DNA of 64,000 nt from Rhexocercosporidium sp. MPI-PUGE-AT-0058 (lineage: Eukaryota; Ascomycota; Leotiomycetes; Helotiales), in assembly GCA_020746875.1 (NCBI GenBank), contig JAGTJL010000014.1, forward strand, positions 1,426,001 through 1,490,000, given 5' to 3'. The notes under the pieces are model-generated. The model saw only the letters and a list, made by a program, of their open reading frames with translations. It did no database searches and was not told the DNA's origin. Position numbers and translations under genes: made by a program. Positions 34,407 to 46,779 of this stretch are shown here, piece after piece; the stretch's first letter is position 1; each line of letters starts with the position of its first letter.

Positions 34407-35763
34407 ATGGCACCACCTACTACGGAGAGCGCGTCCCCCATTGGGATTGCGAAGTCGGTGCCCCCTTTCGCTTCAACTGCCCCGACAGATAGCTAATACC
34501 CTCCAGTCTGCCCAACCAGCGCCACAAGATTGTCGCAAAACGAGGAGCAGCTTTCACCATCATGGTAGCAGGAGAGTCCGGATTAGGAAAGACAACTTTT
34601 ATTAATACCTTGGTACGTTCTCTTCCTTCAAATATGTTGTTCCGATCCTAATATCTCCAAAGTTCTCCACCACAATCAAGAACTACGCAGACCACAAGCG
34701 CAGACACGCCAAGCAAGTCGACAAGACTGTCGAAATCGAGATCACCAAGGCTGAGCTCGAGGAGAAGTTCTTCAAAGGTATGGTGCGGCCAATAAAAGGA
34801 CAATTGCAGGCCTGACCATTTATAGTTCGTTTGACTGTTATTGATACCCCCGGCTTTGGAGACTATGTCAACAACCGCGATTCTTGGATGCCAATTATCG
34901 AGTTCCTGGACGATCAGCATGAGTCATATATGTTGCAAGAGCAACAACCCCGCCGTGTTGATAAGATTGATCTCCGAGTCCACGCATGCCTGTACTTCAT
35001 CAGACCTACTGGACACACCTTGAAGCCCCTGGATATCGAGGTTATGAAGAGATTGAGCTCCAGAGTCAACTTGATTCCAGTTGTCGCCAAGGCAGATACC
35101 CTCAGTCCAGCTGATCTGGCCCGCTACAAGCAAAGAGTGAGTCTTACATGGTTCTTGGGGAATACGCCAGCTAACTTGATACAGATTCGTGCAGTCATCG
35201 AGGCACAAGGAATCAAGATCTACACACCGCCGGTTGAGGAGGACGATGAAGCCGCAGCCCAACACGCCCGCAGTCTGATGGCCGCTATGCCATTTGCTGT
35301 TATTGGGTCCGAGAAGGATGTCAAGACCAGCGATGGCCGTATCGTCAAAGGTCGCCAATATTCCTGGGGAGTTGCCGAAGTTGAGAACGAGGACCACTGC
35401 GACTTTAAGAAGCTACGCTCGATTCTCATCCGAACTCACATGCTCGACCTGATCCACACAACGGAAGAAGCCCACTATGAAGCCTACCGTGCGCAACAGA
35501 TGGAGACCCGCAAGTTCGGTGAGGCCAGACCAAGAAAGCTGGACAACCCCAAGTTCAAGGAGGAGGAGGAGAGTCTGCGCAAGCGCTTTACCGAGCAGGT
35601 CAAGATCGAGGAGCACAGATTCAGGCAGTGGGAGCAAAAGCTCATCAGCGAGCGTGATCGCCTTAACAAGGATTTGGAGAGTACGCACGCTGCTATCAAG
35701 TCTTTGGAGGGCGAGCTCGAGCAGATGCAAGGAAGTGCTGTTCGCTCCCACGGCCGTCGCTAA
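34407..35763 (+). CDS. Septin, probably Cdc12/AspC class
   Basis: Exons 34407-34453, 34507-34612, 34663-34777, 34826-35136 and 35185-35763 give 385 residues. The septin GTPase domain is complete: polybasic start LPNQRHKIVAKRG, P-loop GESGLGKTT, switch II DTPGFGD, G4 AKADTL and the septin-unique element near GRQYSWGVAEVENEDHCDF. A C-terminal coiled coil (EEEESLRKRFTEQVKIEEH and onward, about 90 residues) supports filament pairing. Septins form hetero-oligomeric filaments at the cortex, septa and hyphal branch sites. Classing as Cdc12/AspC rather than Cdc11/AspA rests on the N-terminal PIGIANLPNQRHK wording from memory and is moderate. The tight divergent pairing with PWP2 leaves both promoters in 295 bases. 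Confidence 0.93.
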
Positions 35764-36447
35764 ATTCGGCCGTCTCCGAGTGAACTCTCGAAGGAAGCTA
35801 GCTAATACCACGGCGTCTGTTTCCACTTTCTTGTTGTTCGGAAAATCACCAAAAAGGCAGGCAGTTCGGAGTGCACGGATGGATGATGATGACAGCTGTG
35901 GACTGGGTGTTGTAAGCAGGTTCATTGACAACACGCGTGGGAGGGAGAGAATGGCGAATTTCTCCGTGTTTTTCTTCTTCTTTTTGAACCCCTTTCTTCT
36001 TGCGGCTATCTTCTTGTGTGTTGGGAAGCTAGGCTGCTTAATTAAGGTACCTGGCTTGGCTTAGCTTGGCCTGACGTGGCTATCCTGGTGGCTGGCTGGC
36101 TTTCTTCTCTCTTACTAGCTTTAGCCACGATGTAATTCATGCTTCTCTATGACTGATCACCCTTTCCTATAATAGCCACCACGTTGACATGTTTATATCG
36201 TGAGGTGACATGATGTTCTCGCTTGTCGTGATCCTATCACGACAATTCTTGCCCATTCCGCAATGCTACCTCACCAGACTCAATCCAAAAGCCAGTTCCA
36301 ATTCCCACAATGCATGACACGAACATCCCGACTTGGGAAAATCCCCCTTATTCTCCCATCATCCGGTTCCAATTCAAGCTCCCAGGTATTCAAGTCCCAG
36401 CCTCCCCCCTCCCCCCCCCCCCCCCCCCCCCCCCCAAAAAACGTCCA
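35764..36447. other. 3' flanks with a C25 run
   Basis: Convergent ends of the septin and kinase genes. A run of 25 C residues lies at 36411-36435. No coding frame. Confidence 0.5.
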
Positions 36448-38122
36448 CTACACAGCATCCATACTAGCCCTCATAGTCAACTGCTCATTCTTATTCCCCA
36501 ACTTGCTAATCTGCAGAAACGCATCAACACCATACCCCTCCAGACTATGCAACTCCAGATTCCCTGCCCAGTACTCGGCATATACCCTACTGAGCGGCAA
36601 TCCCATGCCAAGTCTTAGATCCGGGGGTCTGCTGGAGAGGCTGCTGAGGGAGCTGTCGTGGCCGGAGATGCTGGGTGGTGTACGTGTGGAGTTTATATTT
36701 GGATCTGGATGGGGTGATGAAGCAGCAGTTGGAGAATGATTTGGGGAGGGGGAAGATAGTGGTGAGGGTATATCGGACGATACGCGTAGTTCCTGTAACG
36801 TAGCAGCCATTTTCGGGACTTGGGTCAAGTTCTCCAACCTCTGCGACGACCGTGGTCCTTTACTGAATGACCATAGATGAGGTAGGATGTCCCGCGGTAT
36901 ACCGCCGCCTTGGTCACTCACGCGGATGATCACATGCTGCGGCGCCTCACACACCGTGACTTCGATGGGAGGCGGCGTCTCGCCAGCACCCCACCCTCTC
37001 CCTCTCGAATTTGTCTTCTGGCGCTCCACCATCGCTTGCATGCTATTCCTCAGTAATTCCCCGATGATGTATTCCAGATGCGAGAGGATGTATGGGAATG
37101 TTGCGTCGAGGTGTCCGGAGAGCTTTATGGCGGGCAGGATGGTGGAGGGCCCATAGGTTGCTAGACAGAGGGTTTCGACTGCGGAGAAGCACCGCGAGAC
37201 GACTTCGCGCGCGTTGCACTTTAGGAAGACTTCCCCGACGAATTCCGTGTGGGTTTGGGCTTGGGGAGTGGGTTGGGCGTCGGGGAAGTGCCACGGGGAA
37301 TGGAAGGTTTCGGTTAGGGCAAGGTGTTGTTCTGCTATTACGCGGCGTGAGATGCGCTGGTGTGGAATGGCATGTTAGAAAGACCGTGGTACAGGTTTGG
37401 TTGGCATGTTTTGTGGAGAAATATTGGGGTACTTACAGAGCGTAGGATGGTGTTCATGAACTTATCCATATCCTCGGGCTTCATCAAGTCCCTACACTCC
37501 AACACTCCCATAGCGAGCTTCGGTATAACGGTCAAATGCTCCTGCAGCGTCTGGCTGATCTTCTTGCAGAACTTCTCATTGTCTTCTAGTGTCTTGATCT
37601 CGCGGACCCGGCGTAGGCTCTCGAAGGCTTTGTAGTAGAGCTCGTAAACTTGGCTTATGTGGGGGTTGGTTACAACGACGTAGGGGAGCGTTTGCATGTC
37701 CCGGATTCGGTGTGCCAACCTGGGGGTTTTAGCTTATGGATATGGAGGAAGGGTATGGGGAAGGATACCGTGTGGGTAGCTCTGTTCGCACATAGTTGGC
37801 GGAGCTTATCAGACGTGCTTCGGTGAGGGAGCGGCCGAAGACCATGAGTTGTCTGAGACTTATTGGTCTTGCTTCTTTGCCTACCCATCTACAAGAACAT
37901 ATATTAGTACGGTATTCTTCTTGTCCTGGAATAGGAGATTTACTCGTCTAACGTAGAAGCTGGTCTCCATGGTGGCGCATTGTAACTCCTTGTCTGCGCT
38001 GCAGAAGTCGGATAGTGCGTGTTGCTGTTGTATGGCTGTAGTGAGTGGGATGAACACCACCCAGCTCTGGTTCTTGTCAACCGGAAGGTTTTTGGGCCAT
38101 TGCGCGACCAGGATCGCAGCAT
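36448..38122 (-). CDS. Mitochondrial pyruvate/branched-chain dehydrogenase kinase
   Basis: Exons 38122-37944, 37888-37769, 37719-37437 and 37356-36448 give 496 residues. The N-terminus (MLRSWSRNGPKTFRLTRTRA) is basic, without acidic residues, and is a good mitochondrial presequence. The helical domain has RPISLRQLMVFGRSL and LAHRIRDMQTLPYVVVTNP. The GHKL ATPase part has the N box EYIIGELLRNSMQAMVE, the G1 box VSDQGGGIP and the G2 box GMGLPLSRVYAEYWAG. These kinases phosphorylate E1-alpha of the pyruvate or branched-chain 2-oxoacid dehydrogenase complex and inactivate it in the matrix. Between LWSFSKG and the G2 box lies a Ser/Pro-rich insert of about 85 residues in the ATP lid, longer than in animal PDKs. 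Which of the paralogous fungal kinases this is cannot be settled by eye. Confidence 0.92.
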
Positions 38123-38831
38123 GCTGGCGATTCCATGTGAAGTTGAAGTTGAAGTTGAAGAAGTTGAAGAGGGCGAGTCGAAGCTGGAGAGAGGGTAGGT
38201 AGACTTATGGGACTGGAATTGGAATTGGGCTGGGAGGAGGATTAGATTGGATTGGATTGGATTGGATGAGGAGGAGGTGCTGCTGGCTGGCTGGTGGAGA
38301 GTCACAATGAGGGGTGCAGCTGTTTTGGTGTTGCAGTATGCAGCTCTTGGTCACAGAGTCAAGCAGTCGAGGCTAGCCCCCGCGCCGGGATCGGGCATCC
38401 TTGTCGTGGGAGGGAGGAAAAGCAGAGAAATGCTGGGAAAAGCAAAGAGGGAGGGAGAATTGAGGCATAAAGCTCTCCATTGTGCATTTTTCTTCCTTCG
38501 GTGTCGTTTGAAGTATTTCTGACATTCGGCTTCCGTAATTGATAGTCGATTGTTTGTCAACAAACGGACTGCTAGTTACTTACTTGTATTGTCCAGTACC
38601 GCTACCGCTCGTGCCGTTTTGGCGTCCTGCCGTTCGAGTTCTCCATTTGGACATCGGGCCGCACGTGCTTCCTGATAGCTTGAGACCCACATCTTTGATA
38701 GATGCGCTGTGGTTTCAGATGAATTTAACTTCAAAAGAGATAAAAAAAAAATATAAAAAAAAGGTCTCAGCAACGTCTCTTCTTGCAAATCCCTCATCAC
38801 ACTTACTTCATCCAAATCCATCGTCATCGTC
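38123..38831. promoter_or_regulatory. Divergent promoter region of kinase and SFH5
   Basis: About 700 bases between two start codons. Contains a short GGATT tandem run near 38245-38270 and an A-rich tract near 38745-38762 just upstream of SFH5. No supported coding frame. Confidence 0.45.
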
Positions 38832-40018
38832 ATGAGTTCCGAACCTGTAGCAGCAGCTCCCGCATCCACCCAGCCGCTTTCCAGCGCCGAGGAGAAGAAG
38901 CTTGAAGCGGGTGAAGCTCCATTGGCAGCTGCTCCGGGCCCGGCCGCCGCTCTTGAAGCTGGTGTTGACTCGAAGAAATCATCCGAGGCGCAACCGGTCG
39001 GGGAGAAGAAACCCGATGCTGCTCCTGAAGAGAAGAAGACAGCTGTTCCCGCTGAGGAGGAGAAGAAACCAGTTGCTACTCCACAAGAACAGCTCCTGAC
39101 CGAACTCCCTGCCATCATCAAGGAAGCTGAGCATGGGGAGATCTGGGGTGTCACTCTCAAAGATGCATCGCACGTTCCTACCACCATCGTCCTTGAGAAG
39201 TTCCTCAGAGCCAATACCAAGGATGTCGCCAAGGCCAAGGCACAGCTCATTGAAGCTCTGAAGTGGAGGAAGAAGATGGATCCCGCCAAGCTTTTGACTG
39301 ATGTCGAGTTCGACAAGTCGAAATTTGGTGATCTGGGATATGTGACTGTTTATCCCAAGACGGATGCTCATGCTACGGAGATTGTCACTTGGAACATTTA
39401 TGGGGCTGTCAAGGATAACAAGGCTACTTTTGGCAATGTCGAGGAGTAAGTCCATCCCTAGAGATCGAGACTGAGATTGTGGTTTTATTTTGTTTGGTCG
39501 AGTCTGGCACTGACTTTTCCAGGTTCATCAAATGGCGCGCAGCACTCATGGAGCTCTCGGTCAGGGAACTCGACCTCGCATCCGCGACCGAACCCATCCC
39601 TGCCGATGGAGTCGATCCCTACCGCATGGTCCAAGTTCACGACTACCTCAACACCAGCTTCCTCCGTATGGATCCAGCCATCAAAGCGGCCTCGAAGGAA
39701 ACCATCCAAACCTTCAGCATGGCCTACCCCGAGCTCCTGAAGGAGAAGTTCTTCGTCAACGTGCCGCTCCTGATGGGTTGGGTGTTCGCTGCTATGAAGC
39801 TCTTCCTGAGTCCGGAGACGGTCAAGAAGTTCCACCCGTTGGCGTATGGATCGAGTCTTGCGGGCGAGTTGAAGGGATGGGGAAGTGAGTTGCCCGAGGC
39901 GTATGGTGGGAAGGGGAAGGCTGTTCAGGAGGGGCTTACTGTTAAGTATGCTGCTGAGAAAGCTGCTCCGGCTCCTGCGGTTGAGGCTGAGGCCGCGAAG
40001 GCGGAGGACAAGGAGTAA
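38832..40018 (+). CDS. SFH5: Phosphatidylinositol transfer protein (CRAL-TRIO/Sec14), SFH5
   Basis: Exons 38832-39445 and 39523-40018 give 369 residues. An Ala/Glu/Lys/Pro-rich, disordered N-terminus of about 90 residues comes first. The CRAL-TRIO N domain follows (TIVLEKFLRANTKDVAKAKA, LIEALKWRKKM), then the lipid-binding lobe (YRMVQVHDYLNTSFLRMDPA, YPELLKEKFFVNVPLLMGWV, FLSPETVKKFHPLAYG). These words are typical of SFH5, a non-classical Sec14 protein that moves phosphatidylinositol at ER-plasma-membrane contacts; yeast Sfh5 also binds haem. The intron is phase 2 with GTAAGT and a TTTCCAG acceptor. The C-terminal tail is again Ala/Glu-rich. Confidence 0.92.
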
Positions 40019-41418
40019 GGTTACTGAATTTGGAACTTGGGGGTGAAGAGGCGCCTGGGGAGGTTACTTCAGTTTGGCGTTTAGATATCCTTGTCATTCC
40101 CTTGCTTGCTGGTTCTGCACTTATACCACTCCATTCTTGTACTAGCTAGTCGTTGCTGTTTGCTTCTGTTTTTTGCCAGTAGCCTACCTAATAAGATAAG
40201 TTCTTGCTGGGACATGTGCAACAGAAATGTAAAATTCCAGATTTGTATCTCAAGACTTGAGGCTCTTGTCTGCAAGCCAGTGTGTAGGACTTAGCATTAA
40301 TAGAGATGGCCAGCCACGCAACCATACAAGCAGCAAACAACACTCACCGGAGGACTTCCATCCAATCTGGGATACAACACACACATAGAACGAAAGAACA
40401 AAGCACGTACTGTATAATGATGAAGCACGAGCCATATTCCTCGCATCGCCAACATTGGAGATTTCACCGTACTGTGGCTAGTTATCGCCTGTGGCTAGAC
40501 TCCGACCCAGTACATATGTACAGTCCTCTATCTATCAACCGAAGGCGGCAGGCTGCCGTCAGCCTTGCCACGGAGGGGGACTTGGCGCGAGAAGAAAGAA
40601 TTATTCGCACTGCTGGCTGGCTCTCTCTATGATTCACGGATCTTTGTCTCGCTTTTGACCATTGCCTCTACCTTTCGTATTCCTTGCAATACCCTCACAC
40701 GAGATAAGACAAGTCCACCTTGCGGATTTTGCCTACTCATATTGCTATTCACGATTCCCTGCAAGCATCCTGTGCTGGGTATTCATCACATCTCCTCTCA
40801 CACGTCATTCGCTCCTGGGTTCCCGCATCAAGCGAGCGCAAGCCAGCCAGCCAGCCAGCCAGAGCTCACACCTTGTCTTGCTTTGCCTTCTCTCCATTAC
40901 CTACTTTACCTACCTATCTATCTATTGCTTGCTTGCTTGCTGCACAGCCCAGCCCAGCTCAGCCAGAATTACCTACCTCCTACTCGTCCTATTCCTCCTA
41001 CTCCTCCTCCTGCTCCTCCTCCTCCTCCTCCTCCTACTACCACCCTACCTGCCTTACATTGCCTGGCCTTACCTGACCTACCTTACCTAAGGATCCGGCA
41101 GCAACCACGACCTCCTCCGCGGCCCTTACGCCTACATCAACCTACCCACCAAACCCACCCACAGCTCTACCCTGCTCTTTCCCTCCCTCGTACGCTCTTT
41201 GAATTTGGCATTCAGCTCTGCACTGCATTTCTGGGAAGGTGTCTTTGTCCCGCACCTGTTCCTGCCTATTCTACCGCTCCCTGCGCTGTCTGCAAACATG
41301 AATCCTGTGAGTGCACATCCCCTTCCCCTCCATATACCCCTCGGCCTTCGAACAATCCTCAACACTCCCACATGCTCCATCCTCCATCCACAACCACAAA
41401 CACAACCGCAAACACAGA
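40019..41418. promoter_or_regulatory. Long CT-rich leader/promoter of the deubiquitinase gene
   Basis: Pyrimidine-rich sequence with CCAG repeats at 40844-40862 and CTC/CCT repeats at about 40980-41040. Long open frames here (up to 330 codons at 40565) consist of Pro/Ser/Tyr low complexity caused by the repeats. I take it as the promoter and 5' untranslated leader of the gene starting at 41419. Confidence 0.5.
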
Positions 41419-44400
41419 ATGGACTCTCCTATCCTCAGCGAGGACGGCGAATGGCTTTCATACAATAATACTAACTCCAATGCTTCCGAAACACAGAGCT
41501 ACACCACCGACGCAGACCTTCCTAATGACATGCAAGTCGATTCCGACGAATACATGAACGATGCAGACTCCAAGGACGATGTGGCCATCATCGACCCAGA
41601 GGAGCTCGGCCCCCGCGCTGATGACTGTATGTGCCTCTCGACAGCGAGATACCGCAGGCTGGGCGCAGGGCTAACGTTGCGCAGACGAGAAAATGACAGA
41701 GACAGTGCTCACACCACTCCCGGAACTACCTCCGACTCTCGAAATCAAGAGGAGCACATGGGAGATTGAGGGCTGGAAGGACCTACCCCGCAGAACGAAA
41801 GGCCCAATATTCTATGCTGGCGGACACCCATGGTAAGCTCCCCCGTGCAACATGCGCGCAAGGCTGGGACTATGGTTTCTGACTTTTGCAGGCGGGTGCT
41901 TATGTTTCCTAACGGCAATAACGTCGACTATGTATCCTTCTACCTCGAACACGGCTACGAAGAATCAGAGCTTCCAGAAGACTTCACTTGCTGCGTACAG
42001 TTTGGCCTTGTGCTTTGGAATCCCGACGCACCTTGGGTCTTTGCCACTCATACTGCCCACCACCGCTTCACCAAAGAGGAGGGGGATTGGGGCTTCACGC
42101 GCTTCGTGGAGCTACGGAAGCTATGGGCCCAGCCATACGACGAGTCTGGCTATTACCTTGCGCCTGGTCAAAAAGCCAATATGACGGCATATGTCAAAAT
42201 TGTCAAGGATGAGACGGGTGTACTTTGGCACAACTTCAACAACTATGACTCGAAGAAGGAAACTGGTTTTGTTGGGCTCAAGAACCAAGGCGCAACATGT
42301 TATCTCAATTCTCTCATACAATCACTATATTTCACCAATGCATTCCGAAAGGTAAGCTGGCAGAACCTGCTGATGTTTCTCTGCTGACTGATCAGGCTGT
42401 CTATCAAATACCCACCCAAGACGAAGAAACCCTACAAAATAGCGCTTACACCTTACAACGTCTGTTCTACCAACTCCAAAGTTCTACTAATGCGGTAGGG
42501 ACAAACGAGCTCACAAAATCCTTTGGTTGGGAGACCAGGCATATCTTCGAGCAACAGGATGTACAAGAACTCTCTCGAAAGCTCATGGAGCGGATGGAGG
42601 AGAAGATGAAGGGCACCGATGCGGAAAATGTTCTCCCAAAGTTGTTCTGTGGAAAGGTCCGCACATACATCTCGTGCATAAACGTCGAGTACGAATCTCG
42701 CCGTGTCGAGGATTACTGGGATATTCAACTCAATGTGCATGGAAACAAGGACATCGAGGCCAGTTTCCAAGATTATGTTCAGGTCGAGGTCATGGATGGT
42801 GAGAATCAGTATTTTGCAGGGGATACCTTCAAGTTACAGGATGCCAATAAGGGTGTGATCTTTGAAAGTTTCCCGGACGTACTACATTTGCAGCTCAAGC
42901 GTTTTCAATACGATATCGACCGGGATGCCATGATGAAGATCAACGACCGTTACGAATTTCCAGAGACTTTCGATGCGGCTCCGTTCTTAGCAGATGACGC
43001 TGACAAGTCAGAATCTTGGGTGTACCAGCTGCATGGTGTTCTTGTGCATAGCGGTGATCTGAATGCTGGACATTACTACGCGTTCATTAAGCCTACCAAG
43101 GATGGATGGTTCTACAAATATGACGACGATCGGGTCACGAAGGCCACTTTGCGAGAGGTTTGTGAAGACAATTTTGGTGGCGAGTACATTCAAAATGGTC
43201 AGGTGATGAAGGTCAGGTCGAAGCCCGTATTGCGCCAGAACAGTGCATACATGTTGGTTTACATCCGTCAGAGTCGAGTAGATGATGTCCTCCTCCCAGT
43301 CACAGAGGAGGATATTCCTTCTCATCTTCGTAAGTTTGTGGTCATCTGTCCTCGTGACCTCACTAACAATTTTACAGAAAAGAAGCTTGATGAAGAGGCT
43401 GCACTCCGGGAAGCCCGCAAGAAAGAGAGAGAAGAGCAGCATTTGTATCTTGGCGTCCGAGTGATCACTGATGATACATTCCGGGAACATGGTGGCACCG
43501 ACTTGACATACTTTGATCGCAGCCCCAACGACGACCCAGCAGCTGCCAGAGTATACAGATACCTTCGGAAGTCCAATGTTGCCGAATTGGCGAAAACGAT
43601 TGGCGAGGACACCGGTGTTGACCCCAGGCGGATTCGATTATGGGGAATGGTGAACCGTCAGAACAAGACAGTCCGACCAGACACGCCACTTACGGATCTG
43701 AACATGACTGTTGAGGAAGCGCATTCGAGAATGTCAGGTAGCAAAGGAGCAGATTTACGACTCTGGGCTGAAATTGCTGAGAATTTGGACGCTGATGGGG
43801 AAGCCATCTGGCCCGCTACTCCCGGTCAAACTGGCTCTCCCAAGACTGATCTGATTGTCCTTTTCTTGAAGCACTTTGACATTGAGAGACAAACACTGAA
43901 TGGCGTTGGTCACATCTACATCAGCCGAGAGAAGAAGGTTGAGGATCTGGTACCTGCCATTTTGAAGAAAATGGGCTGGCCCGAGAAACTTCCTTCAGGT
44001 GAGAAGACTCAATTGAAGTTGTATGAGGTACGTCGTCAATCCTCGCTGTCAGTTGGTATCATCGCTAACTCTCCACCAGGAGATCAAGCCATCAATGATT
44101 GAGCCAATGAAAGGCAAGCAGTCATTAAAGGCTGCTGAGCTGCAAGATGGTGATATCGTCTGCTTCCAATTAGCGGATGGCAGATCGGAAAGCGATTCGT
44201 CGTCAGTCACAACCCTCACGCAACGGTTGAAGCTTACTGACCTCGACAGGGGTCAATCCATCAAATCCGATAAGAGCACACCCATGAGATCGGACGCAAG
44301 CTCAAATGCGATGGCCATGTCGTCAGAGCGAAGTTCCCTAAGTAGACTTCCATCTGACAGAATCGAAACCGCACCAGCATTCTACGACTTTCTGCTTCAC

Positions 44401-45467
44401 AAACGTGATGTCAAATTCTGGCCCATAGACACATCCTCGGGACTTGAGTCATTCACGCTTGTTCTTAATTCGAAACATTCTTACGACCAGGTCGCCGCCA
44501 GGGTTGGTGATGCACTCGGCGTCGACCCGACGCATCTCAGATTTACAACGATAAATGCAACCAGTGGGAAGCCAAAGGTTATCGTTAAGCGTGGCCAAAG
44601 TCAGAGTCTCCAATCCATCCTTAATCCTCCATACAGCACCTTTAGCAACAACAACCAGCGGAACGATTCGTTGTATTATGAAGTCCTTGATATGAGTCTC
44701 CAAGAACTCGATACCAAGAAGTCGATCAAGCTTATGTGGGTCAGCGAAGGAGTCACCAAAACTGTAAGTTATTCAGCTCGCCTTTGCGGAATATCCTAAT
44801 GCTATGGCAGGACAACTACGAAATCCTTGTTCCCAAGAGCGGCAACGTTGAAGATGTCATCAATGCTCTGATCAAAAAGGCGGGAATTGATGATGAAGCC
44901 AAGGGTGGTCCTATCCGACTCTACGAGGTTCACAGTCACAAAATCCATAAGCAACTCAGCCGGGACTATTTGGTCAACAGCATTTCAGACTATGTCAACG
45001 TTATGGCAGAGCGAGTCCCCGAAGATGACGATACTGAACAAGACTCAACGGAAGTCATCTACGCCTTCCATTTCCAAGGCGAACCTAGCAAATCCCACGG
45101 CAATCCATTCAGGTTCCGATTAATCCCTGTAAGTTTGGATGGTCCTTCTGCGTTGATCGGTCACTAACATTCATGTAGAAAGAGCCTTTCTCGGAGACTA
45201 AAAAGCGGCTGGAGAAGCGCACTGGGATGAAGGGCAAGAACTTTGAGAAGATCAAGTTTGCTGTAGTTAAGCGAAGTTCCTACTCCAAGCCACAGTACAT
45301 CACGGATGGTGAGTTCACTAGTTTTATGTTTGAGAAACATGCGCTTACAATATCTAGATCAAATCTTAGATGAACTAGTTACTTCGGATGACGACCTCCT
45401 CGGTTTGGACCACGTGGATCGGTCCCGCGCCATCAGAAATGGCGCTCAGGATTTATTCTTGAAGTAG
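41419..45467 (+). CDS. USP7/Ubp15-type ubiquitin carboxyl-terminal hydrolase
   Basis: Nine exons: 41419-41626, 41685-41832, 41892-42351, 42396-43329, 43378-44027, 44080-44763, 44811-45128, 45179-45308 and 45358-45467, giving 1213 residues. The N-terminal MATH (TRAF-like) domain has STWEIEGWKDL and WRVLMFPNGNNVDYVSFYLE. The USP catalytic core has the Cys box VGLKNQGATCYLNSLIQSLY and the His box GDLNAGHYYAF. A long C-terminal half with ubiquitin-like folds follows (HFDIERQTLNGVGHIYISRE; INALIKKAGIDDEA). This is the architecture of human USP7 and yeast Ubp15, which remove ubiquitin from substrates in the nucleus, cytosol and peroxisome-linked pathways. The block usually read as QHDVQEL is QQDVQEL here. 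The 48-base intron 43330-43377 has no stop and keeps frame, so retention would insert 16 residues. Confidence 0.93.
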
Positions 45468-46779
45468 ACTTTCTTCATTTTCCTACAGAGAGCTAGCATT
45501 GTGTTTTGGCTGGGGGTTTTGCGGGGCAGAAGAGACACGAAATATGGATTTTGTATGCTATGGACGGAGAATGGGGTGTCGTTTTTCACCCTGGCGCTTT
45601 GGTGGTAAAATGAGCGCGATTGCTTGCCTGAACAAAGACCAATGGATGGTGCGGGGTAGATGGATTGATTGATTGATGGTATGGAATGGCCTGGGATTTT
45701 TTGGTAAGACTACATATCCAAGCATGGTTTTCTTCATTCGTCTTCTCGATTCAGATCTGCATGATGCAGCGGCGCAGCGGTGGCGCGTGGTACATCCATG
45801 TGTGCGTTGGGGGAAGTAAGCGATGAGATTCAGATAGCATGGTTTGAGATGCGATGAAGCGTGAGGAGAGGAGCGGAGAGGTGGTGCGAAGCACTTAGAC
45901 ACATACACAAACCTACCTGCCTTCATGCATTTCCCTTCTTTTATATATATATATATGCCTGGTGACGCGATGATTTTGTGACTTCTTATTCAGTAGCGAG
46001 GAGATTTGTGATCTTGTGAGGGGGTGAGGGGTTGGTAGCTGTGTTCTGGGGATTGCAAGTTGCAAGTGTCGCTGTCGCTAGAAGCGATGGCAGGATAATT
46101 AGGCGAGAGGAGGGGTGGAAGTTCGAATGTTAAGTATTAGATGTTAGTTCGAGTATGACTTAATACGTCTAGTCTAAGTCTAGACTAGTGATTTTGGTGG
46201 TCCTACTATATCTACTTACTTTAATTTGGTTCTAGGCTTCTAGATGGACTCTAGGTCCCGGATATAGGTCCCAGTCAGTCTAGGTCTAGACCATTGAATC
46301 TAGTGGTTTGACAGTTTCACTGGACTTGATATTCTAGTCTTCAAATTGTTTTGGGGAAAATCAGGTAAGACCGTACAAGATGTCATATTTGCATCATAGC
46401 GTGGCGGGTGTGAGATGGTATGTGGTAAACTGGCTGGTTCGTCTAATTAGTTGGATCGTGGGTTTCGGTTGCTAGTGTATACTACACACTAGAGCACTCT
46501 GGTACTTTTTCTACCTCTCCCTTTTTTTCATCTTCTCCTTTCTGGATTTGGAAAAGGATGATTTCAGTTAAAGTGCCTTTCTTCCTCTCTGCTCGTGCTT
46601 GTCGTCTACTTGTTTCTCGTTTATAGACAGACGAAAAAGACGGACCCCTGGAAGTTATACTAACCAAGTTGGAGATTTGCCTTGGACTTAGAACATAAAG
46701 GTATTGAATTTTTTGGTTGGGAAAGTGAATTTTGGGAGGATTCGACACATAGGTTACATGCGATACTATACCACCAGCC
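45468..46779. other. Non-coding stretch with TCTAG-rich palindromes
   Basis: 3' flank of the deubiquitinase and promoter of the F-box gene. An AT dinucleotide run lies near 45943-45955. Bases 46165-46310 are full of TCTAG/CTAGA units, such as AGTCTAGACT. No supported gene. Confidence 0.5.

Noticed and set aside
40565..41557. Plus-strand frame of 330 codons before the deubiquitinase
   Set aside because: Pro/Ser/Thr/Tyr low complexity produced by CT-rich repeats, no domain, and it overlaps the real start at 41419 in another frame.
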